Program-made: the position numbers and the translations under genes
In this document: positions 36,036 through 45,916 of the stretch, piece after piece
Layout: each line of letters starts with the position of its first letter
Numbering within the stretch: position 1 is the stretch's first letter
Notes under the pieces: generated by a model
Databases searched by the model: none
What the model saw: the letters and a program-made list of their open reading frames with translations, nothing else
Told to the model about the DNA's origin: nothing
DNA from: Dictyobacter vulcani
GTDB taxonomy: Bacteria > Chloroflexota > Ktedonobacteria > Ktedonobacterales > Ktedonobacteraceae
DNA length: 64,000 nt
Direction of reading: 5' to 3'
NCBI RefSeq assembly: GCF_008974265.1
Contig: NZ_BKZW01000004.1
Span: forward strand, 372,001 to 436,000

Positions 36036-38376
36036 CTAGAGGAAGCGTTCGTACCATTGGAGGGTGCGGCGCAGGCGGTCGGTGCGTTGAGCGGGCGTGC
36101 CGATGCCGGGCCAGTCCATCAGGTGGCTGGTGTTGTGATAGGCGACGAGCTCGACGGGTTGCTTGCGTTTGCGCAGGGCGATGAAGAGTTGCTGGGATTC
36201 GCTGAAGGGACAGCGCAGGTCGTCGGCGCTGTGCAGCAGCAGGAGCGGGGTCTGGATGGCGTCCAGGTGGCTGAGGGCCGAACGCTCGGCGGCCAGCTTT
36301 TTTGTCTGTGATGGACATGTCGAACCAGAGGGCCTGGTCCGAGAGCAGTGCGGCGCTGACCAGCGAACTGATGCCGTTACGGCTGACGGCGGCCTTGAAG
36401 CGCGTGGTCTGCGTAAGCGCGTAGTTGGTCATGTAGCCGCCATAGCTGAGTCCACTGATGGCGAGGCGCTCGCCGTTGATGGCTTCAGTGGCAATGACAT
36501 GCTCGATGCCGGCCATCAGATCCTTGAAGTCATCGCCGCCCCAGTCGTTGAGGACGCGACGGCAGAAGCTTTCCCCATAGCCGGAGCTACCGCGTGGATT
36601 GGGAGCCAGCACGGCGTAGCCACGTCCCGCCAGCACCTGAAACTCATGGACATAGCTATCGCCCCAGGCGAGTGTGGGTCCACCATGGGGTGCCAGGATC
36701 AGTGGTGCTTTTGTATTCTCTGGCAGTTGCGGCAGATAGAGCCAGCCCTCGATCTCCTGTCCATCGAAGCTTTTCCAGCTGATGCGTTTGGGTCGGGTCA
36801 GGCGGTGGCTTTGCAGGATGGCGTCGTTGACACGCGTGAGTTTGCGTGGCTGCCTCCCACTACTATCCATACACCAGATATCGCCCGGCGTAAACCAGTC
36901 GGCGCGCACCATGGCGATGGTCTGGCCGTTGCGGCTCAGTTGTGGACTGATATAGCGTCCATTGCCATTCGTGAGGCGCTCGCTGCTCTTCTGGCCGAGA
37001 TCCAGGCGATAGAGATGGAGCTGACCGTGCTCCTGCACCGGTACCAGCAGGGCCTGGCTATCGGGATACCACTGCGGCGCAGCCACATATTCATCGCGCA
37101 GTTCGTCGATGATCCAGGCCTGACAGGTAAAGTTGCTGGCATCCGGGACCGCCGGCTGCTTCATGCCCGTCTGGGGATCCACGATCCAGGGCGAGATATT
37201 ACTGGCCTCGGTCTGGTCCGGGGAATAGAGATAGGCGATCTGCTTCCCATCGGGCGACCAGGCTGGCTTCTGGGCCAGACCCTCTTCCGGGGTCAGGCGG
37301 CGCATCAGGCCGGTCGAGAGCGTCAGGATCCAGAGGGCCATACTCACACTCAGATCAGGATCGCTGCGGCGGTTGGCGCAGAAGACCACCTCCTGTCCAT
37401 CGGGCGACCAGCAGGATTGTACGAGGTCGACCGGCTCGGAGGTGAGGCGCATCGCGTTGCCACTGAGCGGGACCAGCCAGAGCTGCTGATGACGTCCATG
37501 ATTGTGTCCAGCACCGTCCGTCTGGCTTCCCAGGCGCGTATAGATTGTTTGCAGGCGCTCGGTGACGATACTGCCAGGCTGCTCATCCTGAGGCTTCCAG
37601 GCACTATGGGCCAGCAAGATCTGTCCATTTGGATGCCAGCTATATTCGCTGACGCCCTGCTTGAGCTCGCTGACCTGCTCGGCCTCGCCACCATTGAGAG
37701 CCAGGAGATAGATCTGCGTCATGCCCGAGCGATTGCTCAAAAAGGCCAGGGACTGTCCATCGGACGACCAGCGCGGCATGGTGTCATGGTAAGCACCACT
37801 GCTCAGTTTGCGTGGAGCCGTCAGCTTGCCGCCATTGCTCTCTACCAGCCAGATCGCGCTCCGGGTCGCATCATCTTGCGCATCGCATTCCAACACCACA
37901 TAGGCGATCAAGCGGCCATCCGGAGAAATCTGGGGATCGGAGGCCACTTTGATGGAGAGCAGATCCTCGATCTCCATTGGAGGAATGACCGACATTTCAG
38001 CGACCAACGGGGCGGATTGGCCAGCTTGAGGTGGCAGGTCCTCGATCGGCACCTGGATCGTCGCGGGCTGCTCCTCAGGAAACGTGTGTAGTGGTTGTTC
38101 TTCTTGCTGAGCCGCCTGATCGAGATAGATATCGCGAGCGTGGCCCTCTGCTGGCTCCTCTTCCACCGCAACAGTGGGAGCCGCTTCAGCAGCAGCCGGC
38201 TGGATCTTTTCGTGCTCGCCGGTAGTAGGTAGCGGCTCGTGTGGCTCTGCTTGCGTGCCCGCCTCCGCTTCTGACTCCTGGGATGGCTGTGCTGGCTGCT
38301 GAGCAGGAGCCTCCTCGTGTGGAGCTTCAGCCGGTGGGCGCTGCTCAGTTGGTTCTTCGTTCTCTAGCGTACTCAT
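36036..38376 (-). CDS. S9-family peptidase (acylaminoacyl-/dipeptidyl-peptidase type, one frameshift)
   Basis: 779 residues once one A is removed from the A6 run (36298-36303). Residues 1-120 are an acidic Glu/Gln/Pro/Ala-rich tail; PD40-type propeller repeats follow (for example SPDGQEVVFCANRR, SPDGKQIAYLYSP); the C-terminal ~260 residues are an alpha/beta hydrolase with nucleophile GLSYGGYM, Asp in HSADDLRCP, and His in HNTSHLMDW. This is a cytoplasmic serine peptidase of short peptides. The long N-terminal tail is not usual in the family. Without the correction the catalytic Asp and His are lost. Confidence 0.85.
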
Positions 38377-38443
38377 ACAAACAAAAACCCCTTCAATGCA
38401 TAATTATAGTTCATAAAATACTAGCAAATGCTTCATTTTACCT

Positions 38444-39643
38444 TTATACGGCAAGCCGCACTGGACCAACTACAGGCCCTCTACTCCCTTGCCCGAAGGC
38501 GGCAGGAGCTACTTTTCGTATGATGTTGGACGCGCCGTTGACATCGGCATTGATCACGCGGCCATCGGCTGCACGAAATAATCCTCGTTTGACGCGCTTG
38601 CCCAGATAGATATCATGCTTTTTGACGGGTTCATTATCCAGGAAGCTACACTTTGACGTATAAGACTCTTCTGTGACCTGAACCGTAATGCCTACGAGCT
38701 GTGCCTTGTACGTTAACATCGCAATAAAACGAGCATGAGGAATGCTCACAAAGTTTTGATTAGTACGACGACCCATATTCGCCTGCTGTTTCCACTGGTC
38801 GTTTTTTCCAATGATGAGCGTGCCAATGCCTTCGGCCACCAGCAGATCAATGATCCGGCGTGCCGATGTATGCAAGTAGTGATCAATCTTACGGGTGCGC
38901 TTGTTCGTCAACCGCTCGAGTCGGTTCGTGGTATAGCGATTGCCTGCGAGCTGGCTCTGAATACGTGCGCGTTCTTTATTATACCATTGGTTGATGCTCT
39001 TGATCGGACGCCCGTTAACAATACGTGGCACGAAGCCATCCTTGTTTGCTGTTAGTGTCGCCAAGTTATTCAAACCAATATCAATGCCCGCTATTAGGTC
39101 AGGGTGAACATCTGCCTGGATACTCTCTTGCTCATAGACGGTTTCCAGCACATAATAACCAATGCGCGGGACAATGCGAACCTGATCAATAGTTGTCTGC
39201 TGGGTAGGGACTTCGATGGGGAGCCCTGAAGGAACAATCATCCTTCGCTTCCGTAATGCTTTTTTGCTGATGGCCTGGTCGGTATACACAAGGACATTTC
39301 TTCCGTTCGCCTTGTCTTTATAGCGTGGCAAGCCAGGTCGTTTTTGAAACTTGTCAGGATGCAGAGACCATTCTTTGGTCGCAGCGAAAAAACTTTTCCA
39401 GTTCTTATCCAGCCCACGTAAGACCTGTTGCGCTACTTTCGCGGGCAACGCTTTGTAGGCTTCATGTGTCTTCATGCGCCGGTCCATCTCATTGTAGGAA
39501 AAATAGATACCTGTGCGGATAAAAGATTGCCGCACTTCATAGAGGGCCGCATTATACAGATTTTTCGAAGCAAAGGCAGCAGCATCAATCGTCTGGTAGC
39601 GAGGGTCGTTTTTGCCAATAACCGTCTGTTCAACTAATTGCAT
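38444..39643 (-). CDS. tnpB: TnpB-like RNA-guided nuclease of a stand-alone IS200/IS605-type element
   Basis: 399 residues. N-terminal OrfB helix-turn-helix region (residues ~1-120), RuvC I motif AGIDIGLNNLATL, and RuvC III motif INADVNGASNIIRKV with the final Asp. In the RuvC II region the usual hhhE is replaced by TLIIGKNDQWKQ, and the nearest Glu pair is VTEESYTSKC. The zinc-finger region keeps one Cys (SKCSF), and the second pair is replaced by RGLFRAADG. No TnpA gene is adjacent. GAAGGAAGG precedes the ATG. The guide-RNA scaffold would be expected at the 3' end (left side, toward 38380), overlapping the CDS. Confidence 0.85.
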   Translation of the reverse strand: MQLVEQTVIGKNDPRYQTIDAAAFASKNLYNAALYEVRQSFIRTGIYFSYNEMDRRMKTHEAYKALPAKVAQQVLRGLDKNWKSFFAATKEWSLHPDKFQKRPGLPRYKDKANGRNVLVYTDQAISKKALRKRRMIVPSGLPIEVPTQQTTIDQVRIVPRIGYYVLETVYEQESIQADVHPDLIAGIDIGLNNLATLTANKDGFVPRIVNGRPIKSINQWYNKERARIQSQLAGNRYTTNRLERLTNKRTRKIDHYLHTSARRIIDLLVAEGIGTLIIGKNDQWKQQANMGRRTNQNFVSIPHARFIAMLTYKAQLVGITVQVTEESYTSKCSFLDNEPVKKHDIYLGKRVKRGLFRAADGRVINADVNGASNIIRKVAPAAFGQGSRGPVVGPVRLAV

Positions 39644-39867
39644 CGTTGCCTTCCTTCATTTTAAAAATGGTACTATGAATGGTTCTTTCAAATAATTCAT
39701 GTCCTACGTAATCTGAGATATATTTTAGCATTTTTTCATCGTTTTTCAAGAACTTTCGTTCGCTCCTTGTATGGAACTATTGTGAAATCAGCGTAACGTG
39801 GTTGTATAACTATGTCTTCTTGTTTGGCATATTTGCTTCACTTCATCAAATGATGATGGCATAGTTA

Positions 39868-41100
39868 CTAGTAGTTTGTCATTGTTCAATTGATGGATAA
39901 AGGCGTTTGAGTTTGATGCGCGCATCCGCGGTGGTAAAACGCCAGTTGATCGTTACTTTTGCCTGGTTGCGCTCACGTTGCCAGGCATCCACCTGAGCGG
40001 CAAGCGCCTCTCTGCTTGGAAAGCGATCGGACAAGCATTGACGCGCTAAAATGGACAGTTCGATCTCGGCCATATTCAGCCAACTCCCATGCTTGGGCGT
40101 GTAGTGGATTTCTAGTTTCTCGGTCAATCGGCGGGCCTCGGCTGGTTCAAACGTCTCGTAAAACGAAGAGGGGTATGGGTATTGAGATTGTCCATCACCA
40201 ACACAATCTTGTCCGCATGGGGATACTGGACGTCAATGATCTCGCGCAAAAAGAGTGCCCAATCCTTTTTCGTGCGCCGCTTACTCACACGCACCTGACA
40301 GGTCCGGTTTCGGGTTCCATCGCCACAAACACGCTGCACACTCCTTTCCGTTCGTACTCATAATCGATGCGTTCGGGTTCACCCGCTTCCATCGGAATCG
40401 GCTCGCGGGTATGGGCCAACACCTGTTTACTTCCCTCATCCATGCAGATCTTTGGACGCTTTGGATCATACGGACGCTGGTACACCTCCAGCACATCTTC
40501 CATATGATACACAAAATCTGCATTAGCCTCCGGGGAATACAATACTGGTTCTTTAGCCACGGTTTGAGTTCATTTTTTTTAACGTCACCCACACCGTTTG
40601 GTGGCTGATCTGATCGACGTACCCCAACTGCACCAATTTGTCCGCGAGCATGCGCATCGTCCAGCGCTTTTGCCCTCCTTCCGTCTGACTACACGCGAGC
40701 GTGACCAACTGCGCTTCCAGTTCCCCATTCATTTTCCGTTTCTCCGGTCGTTCCGGCTGGGGACGCCGCACGAGTGCATCCAGCAGCCCTCCCTCCACAA
40801 AGCGTTGACGGACCCGTCCTACGGTTGCCGTTCCACGCCTAGGGTTTCAGCAATCTGCTGATCTTCCCAACCCGCTCCATGCTCTCCTTGATCGGCTTTC
40901 AGTAAAATCCTCGCATGGGTCTGGCTGCGCGCTGAAGCTTTGCCTCCGGTGAGCATACTCTCTAACAGCTTGCGTTGTTCTGCGTCTAACTGGATGCTAT
41001 ACTTCTTCATGGATGCCTCCTTGAGATCGGTTTTTTGATTCGTGACTCAAGGATACTCCTTTTGTTCCCATTTATCAAATCAAGGATGACAGAGTACTAG
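39868..41100 (-). mobile_element. IS630-family insertion sequence, decayed
   Basis: About 1.23 kb bounded by imperfect 24-base inverted repeats: CTAGTAGTTTGTCATTG at the left, and the complement of CTAGTACTCTGTCATCC at the right. TA dinucleotides flank both ends, as expected for IS630. It contains one broken transposase gene. Confidence 0.75.
39879..41010 (-). pseudogene. IS630 transposase, broken by about four frameshifts
   Basis: Five overlapping pieces read in order: an N-terminal helix-turn-helix (KYSIQLDAEQRKLLESML; GWEDQQIAETLGVE), a second winged helix (WTMRMLADKLVQLGYVDQI), then the DDE domain with Asp in ICMDEGSKQ, Asp in LVMDNLNTH, and Glu in HGSWLNMAEIE. All three acidic residues survive although the frame is broken repeatedly. 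Either the insertion sequence is inactive or the breaks are sequence errors as elsewhere in the window. Confidence 0.8.
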
Positions 41101-41243
41101 CGTTTGACGACATTTGATATCATTTCGTAGAAGTTTAACATATACGTATCGGCCAAAAGGAAGGTTAAAAAATAGCCTGGGGATAGCTGCCACACCACAA
41201 TGGTATACTTGAAGGATTATTAGTTGAGATAGGAGCATACATT

Positions 41244-41783
41244 ATGCAATCGCCAGAAGGTTTTGAGCAGACGAGCCGCAGAGAGATGCCTGGTGAGGTG
41301 GTTGTGCAGCTTACGCAGTTGTGTGAGCTGCATGGCATTGAAGTATTTGTGGATGGAGGCTGGGCTGTCGATGCATTGCTGGGCGAGCAGACGCGGCCCC
41401 ATGGGGATCTGGATATTGCCTTGCCGCATCAGGATGTTCCCATGTTACGAGCATTGCTAGAGGCACGCGGCTATCGGGATGTGCCGCGTGATGATACGCG
41501 GGACTGCAATTTTGTGCTGGGCGATCAGCACGGCCATGAGGTGGATTTCCATTCCTATACCTTTGATGAGCAGGGTAAGTTAATCTTTGGAGTAGATTAT
41601 CCGCTGGATGCGTTGACGGGTCGAGGATCTATCCAGGGCTATCCGGTGAAATGTATTTCCGTGGAGTGGCTGATCAAGTTTCATGCTGGCTATGAGCTGG
41701 ATGAGGATGATTATCATGATGTGTCTGTCCTGTGTCAGCGCTTTGGTCTTGCCCTACCAGCTGAATTCGCCAGATTTACGTAG
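41244..41783 (+). CDS. Nucleotidyltransferase, LinB/ANT-like
   Basis: 179 residues with the nucleotidyltransferase signature GGWAVDALLGEQTRPHGDLDIAL (written as GGWAVDALLG then RPHGDLDIAL), where the Asp pair binds metal, and a downstream EVDFHSYTFDEQG. This pattern is shared by lincosamide and aminoglycoside 2''-adenylyltransferase-like proteins and many uncharacterised homologues. TAGGAG precedes the ATG. It could confer drug resistance, but the substrate is not evident. Confidence 0.75.
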   Translation: MQSPEGFEQTSRREMPGEVVVQLTQLCELHGIEVFVDGGWAVDALLGEQTRPHGDLDIALPHQDVPMLRALLEARGYRDVPRDDTRDCNFVLGDQHGHEVDFHSYTFDEQGKLIFGVDYPLDALTGRGSIQGYPVKCISVEWLIKFHAGYELDEDDYHDVSVLCQRFGLALPAEFARFT

Positions 41784-41809
41784 GACGTTGGTGGCTCGTA
41801 CGGGAAGAG

Positions 41810-41835
41810 GTAGCAGCGACGAGCGCTGCCGGTAC
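41810..41835. repeat. Short RS-A-like hairpin
   Basis: GTAGCAGCGACGAGCGCTGCCGGTAC: the ends resemble the RS-A terminal repeat, and a close relative lies at 60636-60658. It falls just after the nucleotidyltransferase gene. Confidence 0.45.
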
Positions 41836-41902
41836 GGGATGATGTGCTATGATATAAAAGGTCTGGTTTGTTGTGCTTCTGCTTGTCTGGGGGGTCTATG
41901 TC

Positions 41903-42610
41903 ATGATTGTACGCGATGTTATGTCTACGAAGCTGACGACGGTTGAGCCTGATGATACGCTGGCCCATGCGGCGAATCTGTTTCGGCAGTATGGCTTTCA
42001 CAATTTGCCAGTGACGCGCCGCGTGCATACTTCTTTGGAGGGGGGCGTGCGGACGACGTTGTCGACGTGTGAGGGCTTGCTCTATGCACAGGATATTGAT
42101 CTGGCGGCGGCGGTTTCGCAGCGTGAGGATGAGCGGCGGCCCTGGCAGGAGCGGCGCGTGGTGGAGTTGATGCATAGTGCGGCGATCCGGGTGACGCCTG
42201 CGGCCAGTGTGGCTGCGGCGGCCCAGATGCTGGTTGAGCGTGGCTTGAGCTGCCTGCCGGTGGTGGAATATAAGCAGGTAGAGAATGAGGTGCGCTCGAT
42301 CCTGGTTGGCCTGCTGACGCGCAGCGATCTGCTGCTGGCGCTCTCGCGTTCAATGGGAGCCTTTGAGCCGGGGATGCAGCTGGATGTGGCGCTCCCGCAT
42401 GGCAATATGGTTCCGCTGGCCCGTACCCTCGCGCTGGCCTCCGAGCTACGCGTGCATATCCGCAGCGTCCAGGCCGCTCCGCTCAGCGATGGCACCCTCG
42501 ATACCGCCACCCTGCGCCTCGGCACGATTAATCCTATGCCCCTCTTGATCCGGCTCAAAGAAGAAGGTATTCAGTACTCGTTTGGTAGCCCGCTGGCCGG
42601 GTCCAAATGA
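41903..42610 (+). CDS. acuB: CBS-domain protein, AcuB-like
   Basis: 236 residues from the ATG at 41903, preceded by GGGGGG. The first CBS domain begins IVRDVMSTKLTTVEPDDTL and the second VVELMHSAAIRVTPAASV; between them is a ~30-residue insertion. The C-terminal ~70 residues (LARTLALASELRVHIRSV ... LRLGTINPMPLL) form an ACT-like domain as in AcuB. The gene ends 18 bases before the AcuC-AcuA fusion. In Bacillus acuB accompanies acuA and acuC, so the assignment rests on both fold and neighbourhood. CBS pairs usually bind adenine nucleotides. Confidence 0.75.
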   Translation: MIVRDVMSTKLTTVEPDDTLAHAANLFRQYGFHNLPVTRRVHTSLEGGVRTTLSTCEGLLYAQDIDLAAAVSQREDERRPWQERRVVELMHSAAIRVTPAASVAAAAQMLVERGLSCLPVVEYKQVENEVRSILVGLLTRSDLLLALSRSMGAFEPGMQLDVALPHGNMVPLARTLALASELRVHIRSVQAAPLSDGTLDTATLRLGTINPMPLLIRLKEEGIQYSFGSPLAGSK

Positions 42611-42628
42611 TCAGAGAAAAGGCAAACT

Positions 42629-44635
42629 GTGATGACTGAGCAATCCCAACCGGCTTCCACACATCGGGCGCGGCTCATCTTTGATCCGCAGAAACTACAA
42701 TATAATTTTGGCGGCCAGCATCCTATGGATCCTGGTCGGTTGCGTGCTCTGGTCGATCTTCTGGGCACCAGTGAGCTCTGGGATGCGAACGATCCCCGGA
42801 CACGGCTCGATCTGCGGCCCGCGACGCTGGATGAACTCAGTCTGATCCATGAGCCTGCCTATCTGGCGGCTGTCCAGCAGCTGAGTGTGCCGGACGCGCC
42901 GACGATGAGTGCTGAGGAGTTGGAGCAGCGCCGCGATCTGGAGCAGCGCTATGGCTTTGGGGATAGTGATACGCCGACGCTGCCGCAGATGCATGAGGTG
43001 TCGGCTGTGATCGCGGGCGGCTCGCTGGTGGCGCTCAGTGCCGTGATGGGTCTGCCCGAGGGTGGTACGTTCGCCTCGGAAGAGGAGCGTCCCCTGCATG
43101 TATTTCATCCACAGGGTGGCCTGCACCATGCCTGGTCGGACCGTGCCTCCGGCTTCTGTGTCTATAATGATGCCGCCGTGGCGATTGCCCACGTCTTGCA
43201 GGCCAGCGAAGCCAAGATCCTGTACATCGACTTTGACGCCCACCACGGCGATGGTGTCCAGCGCGCCTTCTATGATGATCCACGCGTCATGACCATCTCG
43301 ATCCACGAGACGGGCCGCCATTTGTTTCCCGGTAGCGGCGATGTGCTGGAGATGGGTAATGGTAGTGGCCGTGGCTATTCGGTCAATGTGCCGCTGGAAC
43401 CCTTTACCGAGGACGATAGCTATATCGAGACCATGGATGCCCTGCTGTCCCAGCTGGTGACGGCCTTTGCGCCGGATGTCATTGTGACCGAACATGGTTG
43501 TGATACCCACGCCTGGGATCCCCTGACGCACTTGAACCTGACCATGCGTGGCATTACGGCGCAGATCAAGCTGGCGCACCAGCTGGCCCATACCTATTGT
43601 GGTGGACGCTGGGTCGCGCTTGGCGGTGGTGGCTATGCCCTCTACAGCGTGGTGCCGCGTGCCTGGAGCACGCTCTGGGCCGAGATGTCGGAGCAGACCC
43701 TGCCTGAAAAGCTGCCACAGGAATGGCTGGAGCGCTGGCGACCACTCTGGGAGGCCGGGATGGCGCGTGAGCAACTGGGGCAGCAGATTATGGGCAAAGA
43801 GCTTAATCTGCCCGAGTTTCCGACCACCTTCAAGGATCGACCGGAACTCTTTCCGCCGCAGCCACGGCGCTGGGAGATCAACTATACCAATCGGCAGACC
43901 GTGGGTCTGGTGCGCCACTTCCTGATTCCATCCTCGATCCGCCAGGCCTTTCCCGTGGTGCGCAGCCACTCGCCGCTCTCGGACCTCTTTGACCTGCTGC
44001 ACCTTAACCGCACATCTAGTCCCTCGCGGATTCGTACCCTGCAAACCGCGCGCGGACCCGTGATCCTGCGCGACTTCTGCCCACCTTCGCTGCTGGAGCG
44101 CCTGCGGCCGGACAAAGGTCTCTGCTCGTTTGCGCGTGTGCCGGAGCGCGAGCATCAACTCATGCTCGACATTGCACGCAGTCAAGATTGTGCCCTGACG
44201 GTGGCCCATACGCCATCGGGAGTCATCGTCGGTCAGGTCACGATTGCCCCGGCCGACGAATGGTGGGATGGCGTCGAAAATCTGTATGAGGTTGCCATCG
44301 AGGTCAGTGCCGACTGGCGTGGGGTCAGCATTGCCCGCGAGATGCTGGCCTTTGCCCTGGAGCTCGAAGCTAAAGAAGACATGATCTTCTTCGCCATTGG
44401 TCTCTCCTGGCACTGGGACGCCGAAGGACTCGGCATCTCCACGTTCCGTTATCGCGAACTGATCAAGCATCTCTTCGGGACCCAGGGCTTTGTTGAATAT
44501 TCTACCACCGAACCCAACGTCAGCATGGAGCCCGCCAATGTCCTGGTGGCCCGTATCGGTGATCGCGTGGACCAGCGCGTCTCGCGGCAATTTCTCAACC
44601 GCCTGATCCGCTCCAGCTCATTTACCACCTTTTAA
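42629..44635 (+). CDS. acuC: Fused AcuC-type deacetylase and AcuA-type acetyltransferase
   Basis: 668 residues. Residues ~10-400 are a class I HDAC/AcuC domain: GGLHHAW, metal-binding IDFDAHHGDG near 200, GCDTHAWDPL near 290, and the catalytic Tyr in GGGGYAL near 333. Residues ~460-655 match AcuA, a GNAT acetyltransferase: VGQVTIAPADEWWDGVENLY, IEVSADWRGVSIAREML, LSWHWDAEGLGISTFRYREL and EPANVLVARIGDRV. In Bacillus the separate AcuA and AcuC proteins acetylate and deacetylate acetyl-CoA synthetase. Here both activities would sit on one chain. All catalytic residues of the deacetylase are present. The reading frame is unbroken. Confidence 0.88.
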   Translation: MMTEQSQPASTHRARLIFDPQKLQYNFGGQHPMDPGRLRALVDLLGTSELWDANDPRTRLDLRPATLDELSLIHEPAYLAAVQQLSVPDAPTMSAEELEQRRDLEQRYGFGDSDTPTLPQMHEVSAVIAGGSLVALSAVMGLPEGGTFASEEERPLHVFHPQGGLHHAWSDRASGFCVYNDAAVAIAHVLQASEAKILYIDFDAHHGDGVQRAFYDDPRVMTISIHETGRHLFPGSGDVLEMGNGSGRGYSVNVPLEPFTEDDSYIETMDALLSQLVTAFAPDVIVTEHGCDTHAWDPLTHLNLTMRGITAQIKLAHQLAHTYCGGRWVALGGGGYALYSVVPRAWSTLWAEMSEQTLPEKLPQEWLERWRPLWEAGMAREQLGQQIMGKELNLPEFPTTFKDRPELFPPQPRRWEINYTNRQTVGLVRHFLIPSSIRQAFPVVRSHSPLSDLFDLLHLNRTSSPSRIRTLQTARGPVILRDFCPPSLLERLRPDKGLCSFARVPEREHQLMLDIARSQDCALTVAHTPSGVIVGQVTIAPADEWWDGVENLYEVAIEVSADWRGVSIAREMLAFALELEAKEDMIFFAIGLSWHWDAEGLGISTFRYRELIKHLFGTQGFVEYSTTEPNVSMEPANVLVARIGDRVDQRVSRQFLNRLIRSSSFTTF

Positions 44636-44639
44636 AAAG

Positions 44640-44694
44640 CAATCGTGAACGCCGCTCACTCGCGGCTAGCTGCGCTCACACGATTGAACGGCAT
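44640..44694. repeat. RS-C repeat, short form
   Basis: 55 bases, CAATCGTGAACGCCGCTC ... CTCACACGATTGAACGGCAT. Its complement matches both ends of the 123-base repeat at 51057-51179. It lies between the convergent acuC and VOC genes. Confidence 0.6.
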
Positions 44695-44718
44695 CCTATG
44701 CATAAGCTGGTGTCGAAG

Positions 44719-45129
44719 CTACATTTTTTCGAGATTCAATTGCCAGGAGACACCGTATTTGTCTGCGACCCAGCCAAACTTTGGACTGAATGGATAGGTT
44801 TCTAAGGGCATCATTACCTGGCCGCCTTGCGCTAATTTCTCGTAGATGCGCTCAATTTCTTGTTCGGTCCGACAGGATATGTACATCGATAACGAGGCGG
44901 TAAAGGTAAAACCATGCTTAATGTGACTATCCATGCACATAAATACCTGTCCATATAATGAAAAGATCGCATGCGATATCGTGCCTTCGGTACCGGGCTC
45001 GTTGGGTCCATAGCGATTGATCGCAATGATTTCGCCCTGCTCAAAGACCGAAAGATAGTAATTCATGGCTTCCTCGGCCTTGCCCTCAAACATCAAGAAT
45101 GGCTTGATTTTTTGCTGCGTATACTCCAT
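44719..45129 (-). CDS. VOC-superfamily protein, PhnB/3-dmu-9_3-mt type
   Basis: 136 residues: KIKPFLMFEGKAEEAMNYYL at the start, the motif GTISHAIFSLYGQVFMCMDS, and C-terminal WVADKYGVSWQLNL. These are the standard features of the PhnB-like branch of the glyoxalase/bleomycin-resistance fold. Members are metal-binding proteins of mostly unknown substrate. GAAGGAAGGA precedes the ATG. Confidence 0.85.
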   Translation of the reverse strand: MEYTQQKIKPFLMFEGKAEEAMNYYLSVFEQGEIIAINRYGPNEPGTEGTISHAIFSLYGQVFMCMDSHIKHGFTFTASLSMYISCRTEQEIERIYEKLAQGGQVMMPLETYPFSPKFGWVADKYGVSWQLNLEKM

Positions 45130-45245
45130 TGAAATCCTTCCTTCTCTTTGTGCTAATGATACGACTGATCAAAAAAGCTGTGTTTGTAGATTAGCATACC
45201 ATGAGTAGCACAGAAAAAACTTCTTCAATCTTGCTCTTCTAGCTT

Positions 45246-45692
45246 GTAACGGCAGGTCTTGAGCCTGATACTTTTCACTTAGCGCTATGTTGAGAGATGG
45301 TTCGACGTGACGAGCAAGCCATGTGTACGTGGAGAGGGCGCCACACGCGGAGGCCGCCCTGCTGCGTTTGCGCAGGCCAGCGTGCAAGCACGACTTCGCA
45401 GTGCTGTGGCGCCTCCAGGGATCGTGGGTGCCGTCGCCAGCTCGCTAGCAACGTGGTGGGAGAGCGCGTGGATCCTCCCCGTACCGGTGCGGAAAGGATC
45501 ACGAAACAGGATCCGTCGCGGTGTAGGCGCCACAGGCATGCGATGCTCTTTGAGCCCCTCGCTCCATGATCACGCCGCCTGCCTGCCTCCGCGTGTGGCG
45601 CCCTCTCCACGGACGATCCGCTGCTTTTTTTTACAACAGCTTTTGCAACCACAAAAGTGCTTCACCGAAACGTATTAGGTCTTGAGCCTGCT
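45246..45692. repeat. RS-A element, copy A5, right terminal repeat lost
   Basis: The left end is GTAACGGCAGGTCTTGAG. The right end fades at GGTCTTGAGCCTGC without the final GCCGCTAC. Orientation opposite to A1. It lies between two minus-strand genes, not a convergent pair. The central arms (CTCCA against TGTAG) carry a mismatch. Confidence 0.8.
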
Positions 45693-45729
45693 CCAAAGCG
45701 GTACCATAATTTACGCGGTACCGCTTTGG
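45693..45729. other. Perfect hairpin CCAAAGCGGTACC/GGTACCGCTTTGG
   Basis: A 13-base stem with an 11-base loop directly at the degraded right end of element A5. Not seen elsewhere in the window. Confidence 0.5.
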
Positions 45730-45833
45730 GGCAGACAAGCGCTATACCTGTAACCATCACGCTTAATTGACATGAACGAATACTTAACGCCAAAGCGTGC
45801 TTTTGTGGATAGTTGCATCATAGCAGGGGCAGA

Positions 45834-45869
45834 CCGCTGTGACTGTGAATCTCCTCACAGTCACAGCGG
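45834..45869 (-). terminator. Hairpin downstream of the GNAT-like gene
   Basis: CCGCTGTGACTGTGA and TCACAGTCACAGCGG form a perfect 15-base stem 48 bases after the stop codon; there is no T tract, so the terminator role is uncertain. Confidence 0.5.
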
Positions 45870-45916
45870 CAAACAGGTAACATTTTCTGTCTTCGCATAA
45901 GAGTGGAGATGCTGGA

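Noticed and set aside
36163-38091. Open frame of 642 codons on the plus strand
   Set aside because: It is antisense to the S9 peptidase, has no family motifs and no ribosome site; the minus-strand gene has complete catalytic motifs.
42695-44590. Open frame of 631 codons on the minus strand
   Set aside because: It is antisense to the AcuC-AcuA fusion and follows from codon bias; no recognisable domain.
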